A DNA stretch of 64,000 bases from JAKVBH01 sp049800955 (GTDB lineage Bacteria > Pseudomonadota > Alphaproteobacteria > Rhodobacterales > Rhodobacteraceae). Within the stretch, counting starts at the first letter, position 1; each line of letters begins with the position of its first letter. Both the position numbers and the translations under genes were made by a program. The stretch is taken from contig NZ_JBNAGA010000001.1 of NCBI RefSeq assembly GCF_049800955.1, positions 744,001-808,000 on the forward strand, written 5' to 3'. Of the stretch, positions 49,223 through 57,880 are shown one piece after another. The notes under the pieces were generated by a model that was given only the letters and a program-made list of their open reading frames with translations, was not told the origin of the DNA and searched no databases.

Positions 49223-49780
49223 TCAGACAAAACTCTCATTCTCGCGCGCCAGACGCAAGGCCTCCGCCATGGCCAGAGACGCCGCCACGATGATCAAACC
49301 GACCACAATCGCATAGGCATCTGTATCGCTGAAGCCCACGGACACACGGCGCGCTCCGGCCTCGTTCGCAAAGGTGAAAATCGCCACTGCGATGGTTTGG
49401 CCCAGGATCGAGACGGGCGCCATCGCAAAGAGACACCAGCCAATGCGCCGCAGTCGGGAGACGGTCTCTTCGGTGAAAACCTGGCCTCGCCCGAACAGGG
49501 CAAAAAGCCCCAGCGCCGTCCATAAGATCACGCCGCCCAGGATATCGGTCAGGGAGTGAATGCCCGCGATGATCCAGAGTTTGGCGCTGTTGCGCGGCCC
49601 CAGCACGTCACTGACCTCATATTCCTCTCCGAGGTAGGCCCAGCTCGCATCAGGCTGCGCCACCAGCGAGATCACGGCGTAGCTCAGGACGCCAACGAGA
49701 ATCAAAAGCGCACCAATGACGCAGATGCGGCCCCAGCGAGCGATCCGCGCCAGACGGTTATGATCATGTGATTCAGGCAT
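49223..49780 (-). CDS. DUF2975 integral membrane protein
   Basis: A 185-residue inner-membrane protein with four segments (about 19-41, 73-93, 118-140, 150-170) typical of DUF2975. HSLTDILGGVILWTALGLFALFGRGQVFTEETVSRLRRIGW is the conserved core. ATG 49780 is chosen because GGAG lies 7 bases upstream (a TTG 12 bases earlier was rejected). Co-transcribed with the downstream HTH gene. Function unknown. Confidence 0.88.
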   Translation of the reverse strand: MPESHDHNRLARIARWGRICVIGALLILVGVLSYAVISLVAQPDASWAYLGEEYEVSDVLGPRNSAKLWIIAGIHSLTDILGGVILWTALGLFALFGRGQVFTEETVSRLRRIGWCLFAMAPVSILGQTIAVAIFTFANEAGARRVSVGFSDTDAYAIVVGLIIVAASLAMAEALRLARENESFV

Positions 49781-49884
49781 GTGCAGCTCCAATCATAATA
49801 CCTCTTGCAAAAATTATCGTAAAACAATAACTCATGCAAGTGTAAGGGCAACCCTTCGCAACTAAACGATAAGTGGAATGCAAA

Positions 49885-50478
49885 ATGCAATACAGATTGG
49901 GACTTTTGGCCTTGGCCATTGCCGTGGGATTTGTCTCGCGGGGTGAGGCGCAGGAAAGATTTGACGGGTATTACGCCGGGCTCTCGTTGAATGCGGCCCG
50001 CGCAACCGCTGAGGCGGGCGGGCTGGATGCGGAGCAGCGCAGCAGCACACTGGGGATTTACGGTGGTCTGACACGGGTCCAACCGGGCGGGTTTGCCTGG
50101 GGCGCAGAGCTTGGGCTGACGGGCTTTTCCGGTGAAGGCACGCTACGTGATGGCCGGGAGCGTGGTGATCATGAAAGCGGTGGGATCCTGAGCGCCAAGG
50201 GCCGACTGGGGTATGCCACCGAGCAGCTCTTCGTCTTTGGCACTTTGGGCCTGTCGGCGACCAATGGCGGGCTCATGGATGACAAGGACGACACCAATAT
50301 CACGATTTCGCCGATGATCGGGCTCGGTGCTGAATTCGCCGTGACGGAGGATTGGTCCGTACGGCTGGATGCGACGCGACACAACTTCAGCGGGCCGCGC
50401 TATGATTTTGGCGCCGGCAAGGAACGTGTCGATGCGCATGTGGATGTGATCAGCTTCGGCATTTCCCGGAAATTCTGA
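49885..50478 (+). CDS. Outer-membrane beta-barrel protein, OmpW/OprF-like porin family
   Basis: A 197-residue exported protein: signal peptide (about 1-22, SRGEAQE) followed by alternating hydrophobic/aromatic strands and a terminal Phe (FGISRKF), the assembly signal for outer-membrane proteins. The pattern FDGYYAGLSLNAARA, WGAELGLTGFSGEG, GRLGYATEQLFVFGTLGLSA fits an eight-stranded beta-barrel. Start ATG 49885 (a GTG at 49873 is alternative). Downstream terminator at 50522. Confidence 0.82.
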   Translation: MQYRLGLLALAIAVGFVSRGEAQERFDGYYAGLSLNAARATAEAGGLDAEQRSSTLGIYGGLTRVQPGGFAWGAELGLTGFSGEGTLRDGRERGDHESGGILSAKGRLGYATEQLFVFGTLGLSATNGGLMDDKDDTNITISPMIGLGAEFAVTEDWSVRLDATRHNFSGPRYDFGAGKERVDAHVDVISFGISRKF

Positions 50479-50521
50479 CCCTTTACCCTCGCCAATCCCC
50501 CTCACGGAGCTTGGCCACTCA

Positions 50522-50554
50522 GGGCGCATGTTTTCGGACGTGCGCCCCTTTTTT
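50522..50554 (+). terminator. Intrinsic terminator after the beta-barrel gene
   Basis: A GGGCGCA / TGCGCCC stem (50522-50528 with 50541-50547), with further wobble pairing in the loop, is followed by C and six T. It ends 5 bases before the stop of the convergent IMPACT family gene. Confidence 0.85.
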
Positions 50555-50559
50555 CTGGG

Positions 50560-50925
50560 TCAGTCGCCCTGCTGCACGGCATCGAGATAGGCGCGCACGC
50601 AGCTTTGCACGTGGCGAAAGCGGTCTCCGCCCAGATGCTTGCCACCGTACCACCGCGTCACGACGACGAGATGGTTTTGGGCGCCTTCGCGCTCCAGCAT
50701 GCGCAAAATCACATTGCCTGCGCCGCTTTCGCCATCATCCGCCTTCACCCCGCCCGAAGGCAACAAGAGACCCCATGTGTTATGGGTGGCCTTGGCGAAT
50801 TTCTTATTGCGTTTGAGCGCCTTGAGAAGCGTCTTGGCATCTGCTTCCGACGCGCAGGGAGCGCCGGAGACCGCGTATTTCGAGCCGCGGTCGGTCAGCA
50901 CATGATCGATGATATGCAGGGCCAT
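50560..50925 (-). CDS. IMPACT/YigZ family protein (UPF0029 N-terminal domain only)
   Basis: A 121-residue protein corresponding to the N-terminal domain of the YigZ/IMPACT family: SKYAVSGAPCASEADAKTLLKALKRNKKF, HNTWGL, KADDGESGAGNVILRMLEREGAQN and the diagnostic VVTRWYGGKHLGGDRF. The C-terminal ferredoxin-like domain of YigZ (about 80 residues) is absent. Family members interact with ribosomes or modulate kinase activation, but the bacterial role is unclear. Confidence 0.92.
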   Translation of the reverse strand: MALHIIDHVLTDRGSKYAVSGAPCASEADAKTLLKALKRNKKFAKATHNTWGLLLPSGGVKADDGESGAGNVILRMLEREGAQNHLVVVTRWYGGKHLGGDRFRHVQSCVRAYLDAVQQGD

Positions 50926-51047
50926 GGCTCTGCTTTAACGCATGCGAGGTCGCGGGTGCAAACCCAAGCTGTGCCGCGCGCGGGGGGTATGCCGCCGGGA
51001 CCTGGAACCCACTGCCGCGCGATCACTTCGGTGCCTCTTCCAAGGCA

Positions 51048-51617
51048 TCAGGCCATTTTGCGCCAACCGCTTTCCGGACGCAGCGTTTCGAGGTCAGCGC
51101 GCCAGTAATGGCCCTGTGAGGGCTGATCGTGGCAGCGGTCAATCGGGCTGTCTGAGAGGTGGCACCACAAGAGCGTGCCCACGGCCCCATGGGTTGAGAG
51201 CACCAGATCGCCCGTGCTTTTGTGGCTCGCCAAAATGTCGTGCAGCGCGCTGACAATGCGGGACTGGGCGGCCACAGCCGTTTCCCAGCCGCGCAAGCTC
51301 TCGGTGGGCCGGGCAAAGAATTGATCGGCAGCGGCTTCGAACTCGGGAGGCGGAAGAAAGCCCGTCGCGCTGCGGTCATTCTCGCTGAGACGCGGATCTA
51401 CGGCGACGTCGAGCCCTTGGCGCGCGGCGAGGATCTTGGCAGTGGTCAGAGCCTTGCGCTCCGCGCTGGACCAGATCTGGCGCGCGTCAGCCATCACCGG
51501 GCTCTCGGCAAAGCGCGCGGCGCGGGCGCGGCCTTCGGGGCGCAGGTCCCACTCCGGGATGGGCAGGCCCGCATCGACGATTACCTCGGGATGCGAGACG
51601 ACGATCAGGAACGCCAT
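51048..51617 (-). CDS. Histidine phosphatase family protein with altered RHG motif
   Basis: A 189-residue phosphoglycerate mutase-like fold protein. The catalytic His in the first strand is present in FLIVVSHPEVIVD, but the preceding Arg of the canonical R-H-G is Ser and the following Gly is Pro. The other pocket residues look conserved: Arg in SSAERKALTTA, Glu in LSENDRS and the second His in LSTHGAVGTLLW. Activity may be altered or retained with different specificity. The gene begins 3 bases after the ABC ATPase stop, so it is part of the ferric-type transporter operon by position. Confidence 0.82.
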   Translation of the reverse strand: MAFLIVVSHPEVIVDAGLPIPEWDLRPEGRARAARFAESPVMADARQIWSSAERKALTTAKILAARQGLDVAVDPRLSENDRSATGFLPPPEFEAAADQFFARPTESLRGWETAVAAQSRIVSALHDILASHKSTGDLVLSTHGAVGTLLWCHLSDSPIDRCHDQPSQGHYWRADLETLRPESGWRKMA

Positions 51618-51620
51618 GGC

Positions 51621-52685
51621 CTAGCCGCCGGGCAGGAGCACCGGGCCGCGCTCAGTGAAGGACATCTTGACGGCAGTGCCCGGCTCCAGCGGATTGTCCA
51701 CGTCATCCTGCACCGCAAAGACCTGCCCGAACGCGCCTTTGAGCGTGTATTCCATGCGCACGCCCACATAGGTGGCCTTGGCAATCTCGGCATCAATGCC
51801 TCTCTCCTGACCGATCAGAACGCGCGAGGGGCGCACGGCCAGCGTCGCCGGCCCGGGGGGCAGATCGCGGGCGGGGAGTTGGTGTGTGTGGCCTTCTATG
51901 TCGATGGTGGCCGTCTCGCCGTCGACTTGCGTGATCTGGCAATCGATGAGGTTCGCCTCGCCGATGAAATCCGCCACAAAGCGGTCAATCGGTGCGTCAT
52001 AGAGTTGGCGCGGCGTGCCGATCTGGGCGATGGCGGCGTTGCGCATCACGACGATCTCGTCGGAGACGGCCAGCGCTTCTTCCTGATCGTGGGTCACATA
52101 GACAACGGTCAGGCCGAGGTCCTGCTGGATGGCGCGGATATCCTCGCGCACCTGACGGCGCAGCTTGGCATCGAGGTTCGACAGAGGCTCGTCAAAGAGC
52201 AACACCTGCGGCTCCAGCACAAGCGCGCGGGCCACGGCGACGCGTTGCTGTTGCCCTCCTGAGAGCTCGGAGGGCAGGCGGGCGTCGAATCCTTTGAGAC
52301 CCACGAGATCGAGCCCCTGCAGCGCCCGCGCGCGGGCCTCGTCCTTGCCAAAGCCCGAAAAGGTCAGCCCATACATCACGTTTTCCAGAACGCTCATATG
52401 CGGAAAGAGCGCGTAGGATTGGAAGACCATTGAAACGTCACGATCCGTCGCGGGCAGGGTGGTCACGTCACGCTCGCCGATCAGGATGCGGCCAGAAGTG
52501 GCCATCTCCAGCCCGGCAATCATGCGCAGCGTCGTGGTCTTGCCGCAGCCCGAGGGGCCCAGCAGCGTCACGAGTTTGCCCGCCTCGACGTGCAGGTCAA
52601 TCGTGTCCACTGCCACGACATCCTTGCCGAAGCGTTTGGAGACCTGCTCGAAGCGCACCGGGGCGGCTTTGGATTGGATGCTCAT
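51621..52685 (-). CDS. Ferric iron/spermidine-type ABC transporter ATP-binding protein
   Basis: A 354-residue ABC ATPase of the CUT1/FbpC/PotA kind. Walker A LLGPSGCGKTTTLRM, Q-loop MVFQSYALFPHMSV, signature LSGGQQQRVAVARAL, Walker B QVLLFDEPLSNLDA and the H-loop THDQEEA are intact. The C-terminal TOBE region (about 240-350) is present. It is the first partner after the fused permease gene and probably serves the importer formed with the next two genes. Confidence 0.93.
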   Translation of the reverse strand: MSIQSKAAPVRFEQVSKRFGKDVVAVDTIDLHVEAGKLVTLLGPSGCGKTTTLRMIAGLEMATSGRILIGERDVTTLPATDRDVSMVFQSYALFPHMSVLENVMYGLTFSGFGKDEARARALQGLDLVGLKGFDARLPSELSGGQQQRVAVARALVLEPQVLLFDEPLSNLDAKLRRQVREDIRAIQQDLGLTVVYVTHDQEEALAVSDEIVVMRNAAIAQIGTPRQLYDAPIDRFVADFIGEANLIDCQITQVDGETATIDIEGHTHQLPARDLPPGPATLAVRPSRVLIGQERGIDAEIAKATYVGVRMEYTLKGAFGQVFAVQDDVDNPLEPGTAVKMSFTERGPVLLPGG

Positions 52686-52697
52686 CTTGGGCTTACC

Positions 52698-54911
52698 TCA
52701 AACATTGGTGCGCGATTGCGTCATGCGACGGCCGATCTTCGTGCGCCCGACCAGAAGCTGCATGGCGCCCACAACGGCCAGCATGACGAAGATCAGCGTG
52801 GTGGAATAAGCGATGGCGAGGCCATAGTCGTTATTCTCGACGCGTCCGATGATGTAGCTCGTGGCCATGTCGTACTCGGCGGAGACGAGGAAGATCACCG
52901 CAGAGATCGCCGTCATGGCGCGCACGAAGCTGTAGACCAGAGCGGCGAGGATGGCCGGGCGCAGCAGCGGCAGGATGATGCGCCGGAAGGTCTGCCATGA
53001 GTTTGCGCCCAGCGTCAGCGAGGACTCGTCCAGCGATTTGTCGAGCTGGCTCATGGAGGCAATGCCCGCGCGCACGCCTACGGGCATGTTGCGGAAGATA
53101 AAGCTCACCACAAGGATTGCGCCGGTCCCGGTGATCTCGATGGGCGGCACGTTGAAGGCGAGGATGTAGCTCACGCCGATGACCGTGCCGGGGATGGCGA
53201 AAGACAGCATCGTGCCAAATTCGAAGGAATTCTTACCCGCAAAGCTCTGACGCGTCAGCAGATAGGCCGTCACGAGGCCCACGGCGGCGGTCAGCGGGGC
53301 GGCGATGGCGGCGATGGTGATCGTGGTCCAGAAACTATCCCATGCAGCACCCGTCCAACGGATACCTTCCTCCTCGAAACGCACAGAAAAGGCGGTGATG
53401 TAATGCTTGAAGGTCAGCGAATTGTTGACGCCCCAGAGCTCGACCATGGAGCCGTAGATGATCATGCCATAAACCACGGCGGTGAAAATCGCCCATGCGA
53501 TGGCAATGGCGAGGACCGGGATCGCCAGCCCGTTGGGCATCAGCGGATGCACGCCCGCATCGCCTTTGCCCGAGACGGTGGTGTAGCTCTTTTTGCCGAG
53601 CCAGGCGCGCTGGGCATAAAACGCAGACAGCGTGAAAAACAGCAGCACCATGGCCAGCACTGCCGCGCGGCTCTGGTCATATTGCGCGCCGACGATGGCG
53701 AAGAAGATCTCCGTTGAGAGCACGTCGAAATTCCCGCCCAGCACGAGCGGATTGCCGAAATCGGCCATGCTCTCGATGAAGCCCAGCAGGAAGGCATTGG
53801 CCAGACCCGGGCGCATCAGCGGCAGGGAGACCGTGCGGAAGGTCTGCCACCTGTTGGCGCGCAGGGTTTGCGCGGCTTCCTCCATGGAGGGCGAGACGCC
53901 TTCGACCACGCCAATGAGCACGAGGAAGGCGATGGGGGTAAAGGCCAGAGTCTGCGCGATGAGCACGCCGGGCATGCCGTAGAGCCAGCGCGTTGGCTGG
54001 ACGCCGAAGAGCTCGGCGAAAAAGACCGTGACGGAGCCCGAGAGGCCGAAAAGCAGGATCAGCGCGAGGCCAATCACGAAAGGCGGCGTGATGATCGGCA
54101 GGACCGTGAGAGCGCGCATCGCGCGTTTGTAGCGAAAGCCGGAGCGGGTCACGACGAGGGCGAAACACAAGCCCAGCACAGTTGTGATCAGGCCCACGAG
54201 CACTGCGAGGAACAGCGAATTCCACGCCGCACCACAGCGCGCGCCCCACAAACAGCCCAGGCCCCAGAGCCTGTCATCGAAAAACTTCGAGGCAAAGACG
54301 GAGAGCGAATAAGCGCCATCCTCGGTGACGAAGGCGGCAAAGAGCATCTTGGCGATGGGGAAGAAAACGAAGATCGTCACGATCGCGATGACCCCGCCGA
54401 TGGCGCTGACCACAAAGATATCGCCATTGATCGCCCCGCGCGCAGCGATCCCTTGGGTCAGCAGGAACAGGAAGGCCGAGGCGCAGATCATCCCGCCGTA
54501 GCCCATGCCAAACTGCCGATCGCCCAGATCGCCGAAGAGCGCCTCCAGCCACTCGAAATTGTAGCCTCGAATGCCGATGCCAAAGCCCTGCGCCATGAGC
54601 CAGCCAAAGCCAAGCGCGCCCGATAGGATCAGGAGGCGCGCATAGAGCGGATCGGATTTCGGCCGCCTGAGCGCCAGAAGCGGCAAGACCAGCGGCACAA
54701 GGAGCGGCGCAAGCCAGAGCTTTTCAGCCTGTGCGATAAGGAAGAGGGCAGGGGCGTAGTCTTCGTCAAAGGGATAGCCGTCAAACAGCCATTCGAAGGA
54801 CCACAGCCCATCCTCCACCATATACCACGGCAGAAGGGCATAGCCGACCCACCCGGCAATGATCCAGAAGATCAAAACCGGAGGGGTCTTTTTTGATGTT
54901 GTATCGTTCAC
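52698..54911 (-). CDS. Ferric iron-type ABC transporter fused permease
   Basis: A 737-residue permease in which two binding-protein-dependent transport modules are fused. Each module ends with the EAA-type loop contacting the ATPase: MEEAAQTLRANRWQTFRTVSLPLMRPGLANAFLLGF in the middle and LDESSLTLGANSWQTFRRIILPLLRPAILAALV near the end. An N-terminal extension of about 150-200 residues adds extra membrane segments (ALLPWYM, LLVPLVLPLLAL) not found in minimal FbpB. It starts with GTG 54911 with a weak site, 13 bases after the binding-protein gene. The likely substrate is ferric iron or a related anion complex. Confidence 0.9.
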   Translation of the reverse strand: MNDTTSKKTPPVLIFWIIAGWVGYALLPWYMVEDGLWSFEWLFDGYPFDEDYAPALFLIAQAEKLWLAPLLVPLVLPLLALRRPKSDPLYARLLILSGALGFGWLMAQGFGIGIRGYNFEWLEALFGDLGDRQFGMGYGGMICASAFLFLLTQGIAARGAINGDIFVVSAIGGVIAIVTIFVFFPIAKMLFAAFVTEDGAYSLSVFASKFFDDRLWGLGCLWGARCGAAWNSLFLAVLVGLITTVLGLCFALVVTRSGFRYKRAMRALTVLPIITPPFVIGLALILLFGLSGSVTVFFAELFGVQPTRWLYGMPGVLIAQTLAFTPIAFLVLIGVVEGVSPSMEEAAQTLRANRWQTFRTVSLPLMRPGLANAFLLGFIESMADFGNPLVLGGNFDVLSTEIFFAIVGAQYDQSRAAVLAMVLLFFTLSAFYAQRAWLGKKSYTTVSGKGDAGVHPLMPNGLAIPVLAIAIAWAIFTAVVYGMIIYGSMVELWGVNNSLTFKHYITAFSVRFEEEGIRWTGAAWDSFWTTITIAAIAAPLTAAVGLVTAYLLTRQSFAGKNSFEFGTMLSFAIPGTVIGVSYILAFNVPPIEITGTGAILVVSFIFRNMPVGVRAGIASMSQLDKSLDESSLTLGANSWQTFRRIILPLLRPAILAALVYSFVRAMTAISAVIFLVSAEYDMATSYIIGRVENNDYGLAIAYSTTLIFVMLAVVGAMQLLVGRTKIGRRMTQSRTNV

Positions 54912-54924
54912 TTACGTGCGGCGC

Positions 54925-55950
54925 TTACTGCGGCAGGACCGAGACGTCTTCGTCCCATTTCTGGAGCAGACGCTTGCGCTCATCCGAGGAGCCGTACTTC
55001 TTGAAGTCATAATCAATCAGCTTGATCGTGCTCATGTCAGGCGCAGAGGGCGATGTTTCCGCCGCTTTGTTGGAGGGCACCTGGAAGGCGTTGACTTGCA
55101 GAGCAAGGTTTTGCGCTTCCGTGGACAGGGCCCAATCGTAGAACTTCTTGGCTTCCTCTTCATTGCGCGCGCCATCGATGATCGACATCGACCCGATCTC
55201 GTAGCCTGTGCCTTCGCAAGGCGCCACGACCTTGACGGGGAAGCCCGAGACCGCCTGTTTCACCGCGTCATGCATGAAGACGATGCCGATCGTGTTCTCG
55301 CCACGACCCGCCGCCTTGATGGGGGCCGAGCCCGACTTGGTGTATTGGTTTATGTTGGCGTGCAGATCTTTCATGAACTGAAAGCCGTCATCCTCGCCAA
55401 AGATCTGCACCATGGAGGCCAGCGTGGTGTAGGCTGTGCCCGAAGAATTGGGGTTCGCCATCTGGACGTGGCCTTTGTATTCGGGCTTCGTCAGATCTTT
55501 CCAGCAGCTGGGCTCGGGCAGGTTATTGGCCGCCAGAAGCTCAGTGTTGTAGCCATAGCCCAAAGCGCCGGAATAGATGCCGATGGTGCGGTTGCCCGCG
55601 CTTTCCGCCTGGCTGATCGCCCAGTCATGGAGCTGGTCGCGCATGGGCGAGAGATATTCCATCGTCAGGCCTTCTTCCGCTGCCTGCAGATGGGGATCGC
55701 CCGTGCCGCCCCACCAGACATCGCCCTTGGGGTTGGCGCTCTCGGCGCGGATCTGGGCGAAGGTCTCGCCCGAGGATTTGCGTGTCATGTTGACGTCGAT
55801 GCCTGTGGCGTCCTCAAAGCTGCGCGCCATGAGCTGGCACCAGTCTTCCTGCGCCGAGCAGTAAAACGTCAGCTTGTCGGCCTGCGCAGCGCCCATGGAC
55901 GCGGCAAAGGCAATCATCGAGCCTGCGGCGGTCATTGTGAGTTTTTTCAT
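54925..55950 (-). CDS. Periplasmic binding protein of the ferric-type ABC importer
   Basis: A 341-residue extracellular solute-binding protein family 1/6 member. Signal peptide to about residue 24 (MGAAQA). KLTFYCSAQEDWCQLMARSFEDATGIDVNMTRKSSGETFAQIRAE is the N-terminal lobe; WWGGTGDPHLQAAEEGLT, GALGYGYNTELL and GTGYEIGSMSII are shared with the AfuA/FbpA group. The Tyr pair that coordinates iron in FbpA is not obvious, and AfuA-type relatives bind phosphorylated sugars, so the ligand may not be free Fe3+. Start ATG 55950 follows GGAGG. First gene of the four-gene cluster. Confidence 0.9.
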   Translation of the reverse strand: MKKLTMTAAGSMIAFAASMGAAQADKLTFYCSAQEDWCQLMARSFEDATGIDVNMTRKSSGETFAQIRAESANPKGDVWWGGTGDPHLQAAEEGLTMEYLSPMRDQLHDWAISQAESAGNRTIGIYSGALGYGYNTELLAANNLPEPSCWKDLTKPEYKGHVQMANPNSSGTAYTTLASMVQIFGEDDGFQFMKDLHANINQYTKSGSAPIKAAGRGENTIGIVFMHDAVKQAVSGFPVKVVAPCEGTGYEIGSMSIIDGARNEEEAKKFYDWALSTEAQNLALQVNAFQVPSNKAAETSPSAPDMSTIKLIDYDFKKYGSSDERKRLLQKWDEDVSVLPQ

Positions 55951-56011
55951 ATTGTCCTCCCTGGATACTGAAAAAAGAACCCGGTTTGTCCGGGCTTGTG
56001 ATGTCCGGCCT

Positions 56012-56494
56012 TCATGAGGCGCGGCTGAATGTGGTCTGCGTGTCGTCCTCGAACACCGTGAGCTTTTCCGGCTTCTTGGCAAGTTTGGTGAGCAGGTCTG
56101 TCAAGTCGCGTTCATTGACGAGCTTGGCCGCTTTGCTGAAGGAAAACCAGTGCCGCCTGCGCTGCTTGCGCTCTTTCCAGCGTTTTTTGAGCTTTTCGAC
56201 GATCATGGGGTAAACGGTCACTTCGCAGCGCAGCTTGCTGCCGTCACTGAGCCGTTTCTTGTAATGATAGGTTCCGATGGGCTGGTCAGAGACAAACCCC
56301 ACGGCGCCGGCTTCTTCCAGCGCTTCGATCTTGGCGGCATGCCATGGCTTCTTGCCATCCATGAGCCAGCCCTTTGGCATGACCCAGCGGCCCGTGTCGC
56401 GCGAAGTCACCATCAGGACCCGCAGCCGCCCTTTCTTGTCCCAGCGCACAGGAAGGGCCGCAATCTGCTGGGCTTGCGCGTCCGATTTGCTCAT
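56012..56494 (-). CDS. Nudix hydrolase, diphosphoinositol-phosphatase-like
   Basis: A 160-residue Nudix protein: QIAALPVRWDKKGRLRVLMVTSRDTGRWVMPKGWLMDGKKPWHAAKIEALEEAGAVG. The Nudix helix keeps the catalytic EALEEAG acidic residues but has Ile at the usual Arg and Lys at the first Glu, as in the DIPP/Nudt3-like subgroup that hydrolyses diphosphoinositol polyphosphates or dinucleoside polyphosphates. The C-terminus is basic (WKERKQRRRHW). ATG 56494 is chosen over the longer frame to 56626 because the family domain begins here. Confidence 0.88.
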   Translation of the reverse strand: MSKSDAQAQQIAALPVRWDKKGRLRVLMVTSRDTGRWVMPKGWLMDGKKPWHAAKIEALEEAGAVGFVSDQPIGTYHYKKRLSDGSKLRCEVTVYPMIVEKLKKRWKERKQRRRHWFSFSKAAKLVNERDLTDLLTKLAKKPEKLTVFEDDTQTTFSRAS

Positions 56495-56602
56495 GCGGCC
56501 CCCTCGCACGCTTGGAGGGCGACACCCGTGCCGCACCCTTGCTGATAAGGGCAAATCACTTTGGTCCTGAAGCATGTCTGCGCGGTCAAATACTGCGGTC
56601 CC

Positions 56603-56675
56603 GTTGAAATTCCATGCAAACCTCAAAGGCTTGGCCTGTGATCCGGAGGCTCACACCGCTTGAAATTTTATGCAA
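56603..56675. repeat. Pair of direct 16-base repeats upstream of phnD
   Basis: TTGAAATT-NN-ATGCAA occurs at 56603-56618 and again at 56660-56675, 57 bases apart, with 14 of 16 bases identical and only the central pair differing. They lie in the divergent region between the Nudix gene and phnD (56495-56885). No motif of known PhoB type is seen. Binding by a common regulator is inferred from repetition. Confidence 0.5.
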
Positions 56676-56821
56676 CAAAATAATTGTCTTTTCCGGTGAA
56701 AGCCCACAGCCTGACGCTGGGAGCGACTCAGGTGGTGGGAGATCATCCGGGGACATAACGACCAGCGTCTGTGCCTTGGCCACAACCGCCCGGCGCATGA
56801 TGCGCAGCTTTAAAAAAACGT

Positions 56822-56838
56822 CATACGACACACGTATG
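56822..56838 (+). promoter_or_regulatory. Inverted repeat upstream of phnD
   Basis: CATACG-ACACA-CGTATG (56822-56838) is a perfect 6-bp inverted repeat 47 bases before phnD. Its outer parts (CATACGAC, GTATGCA) also occur in the glcB upstream repeat at 36972-36988, with different spacing. Operator function is speculative. Confidence 0.35.
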
Positions 56839-56885
56839 CACCAAAACATCGGCCCGAAAACGGGCGAAACGTCAGGGAGACCAGA

Positions 56886-57860
56886 ATGAAACTCGAACTC
56901 AAACTGCTTTTCGGAGCCTCCGCTATTGCCATGATGTCCGTGGGCACGAGCGTGGTCGCCGAGGATTGCCCGCGCGGCGATCTCGATGCGCGCTTCTGCG
57001 ATGCCGATGGCGATCTCGTGGCTGATATTCCCACCGATCCCAGCGAGTTGGTGGACCCCGACACGCTGATCTTTGCTTACACACCTGTGGAAGATCCTGC
57101 CGTTTACGCGGCGGCGTGGTCGGACTTTATTGATCATTTGTCCGAGAAAACCGGCAAGGATGTGGTCTTCTTCCCCGTCCAGAGCAATGCCGCCCAGATC
57201 GAAGCCATGCGCTCGGGTCGTCTGCATGTTGCGGGCTTCAACACGGGTTCCAACCCGCTGGCCGTGAACTGCGCGGGCTTCCGCCCCTTCGCGCTGATGG
57301 CCGCGACCGATGGCAGCTTTGGCTATGAGATGGAAATCATCACCCATCCCGGCTCCGGCATCGAGAGCGTCGAGGACATCAAAGGCGGCCAGATGGCCTT
57401 CACCTCGCCCACGTCCAACTCCGGCTTCAAGGCGCCCTCCGCGATCCTGAAGGCAGAATACGGCATGGAAGCCGAGCGGGACTTCGAGCCCGTCTTCTCC
57501 GGCAAGCATGACAACTCGATCCTGGGCGTGGCCAATAAAGACTATCCGGCCGCCGCCATCGCCAACTCGGTCCTGCACCGGATGACATCGCGCGATGTGG
57601 TCTCGGAAGATCAGGTCATCTCGATCTACAAGTCGCAAACCTTCCCGACCACGGGCTATGGCACGGCGCACAATCTGACCCCGGAGCTGCAAGCGCAGAT
57701 CAAGGACGCGTTCATCAACTTCCCATGGGAAGGCACATCGCTGGAAGAGGAATTCTCCAAATCCAACGAGGGCCAGTTCCTGCCGATGAACTACAAGGAG
57801 TTCTGGGCTGTGATCCGTCAGATCGATGCGGCCAACGGCGTCAGCTACGCCTGCGAATAA
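56886..57860 (+). CDS. phnD: Phosphonate ABC transporter periplasmic substrate-binding protein
   Basis: A 324-residue periplasmic protein: signal peptide (about 1-25), then the PhnD-type binding fold with FAYTPVEDPAVYAAAWSDFIDHLSEKTGKDVVFFPVQSNAAQIEAMRSGRLHVAGFNTGSNPLAV, KGGQMAFTSPTSNSGF and PVFSGKHDNSILGVANKDYPAAAI. ATG 56886 follows GGGAG 6 bases upstream. It heads phnDCE-E and is separated from phnC by a terminator-like hairpin. The ligand could be a phosphonate such as 2-aminoethylphosphonate, phosphite or phosphate ester. Confidence 0.94.
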   Translation: MKLELKLLFGASAIAMMSVGTSVVAEDCPRGDLDARFCDADGDLVADIPTDPSELVDPDTLIFAYTPVEDPAVYAAAWSDFIDHLSEKTGKDVVFFPVQSNAAQIEAMRSGRLHVAGFNTGSNPLAVNCAGFRPFALMAATDGSFGYEMEIITHPGSGIESVEDIKGGQMAFTSPTSNSGFKAPSAILKAEYGMEAERDFEPVFSGKHDNSILGVANKDYPAAAIANSVLHRMTSRDVVSEDQVISIYKSQTFPTTGYGTAHNLTPELQAQIKDAFINFPWEGTSLEEEFSKSNEGQFLPMNYKEFWAVIRQIDAANGVSYACE

Positions 57861-57880
57861 AGCTGTTCCATTGAACCTGA

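Noticed and set aside
54859..55971. 370-codon plus-strand frame
   Set aside because: Antisense to the ferric-type binding-protein gene, which has a signal peptide and strong ribosome-binding site.
56614..56889. 91-codon plus-strand frame in the Nudix-phnD gap
   Set aside because: No ribosome-binding site, overlaps the direct repeats and the phnD start, and gives no recognisable protein; treated as intergenic regulatory DNA.
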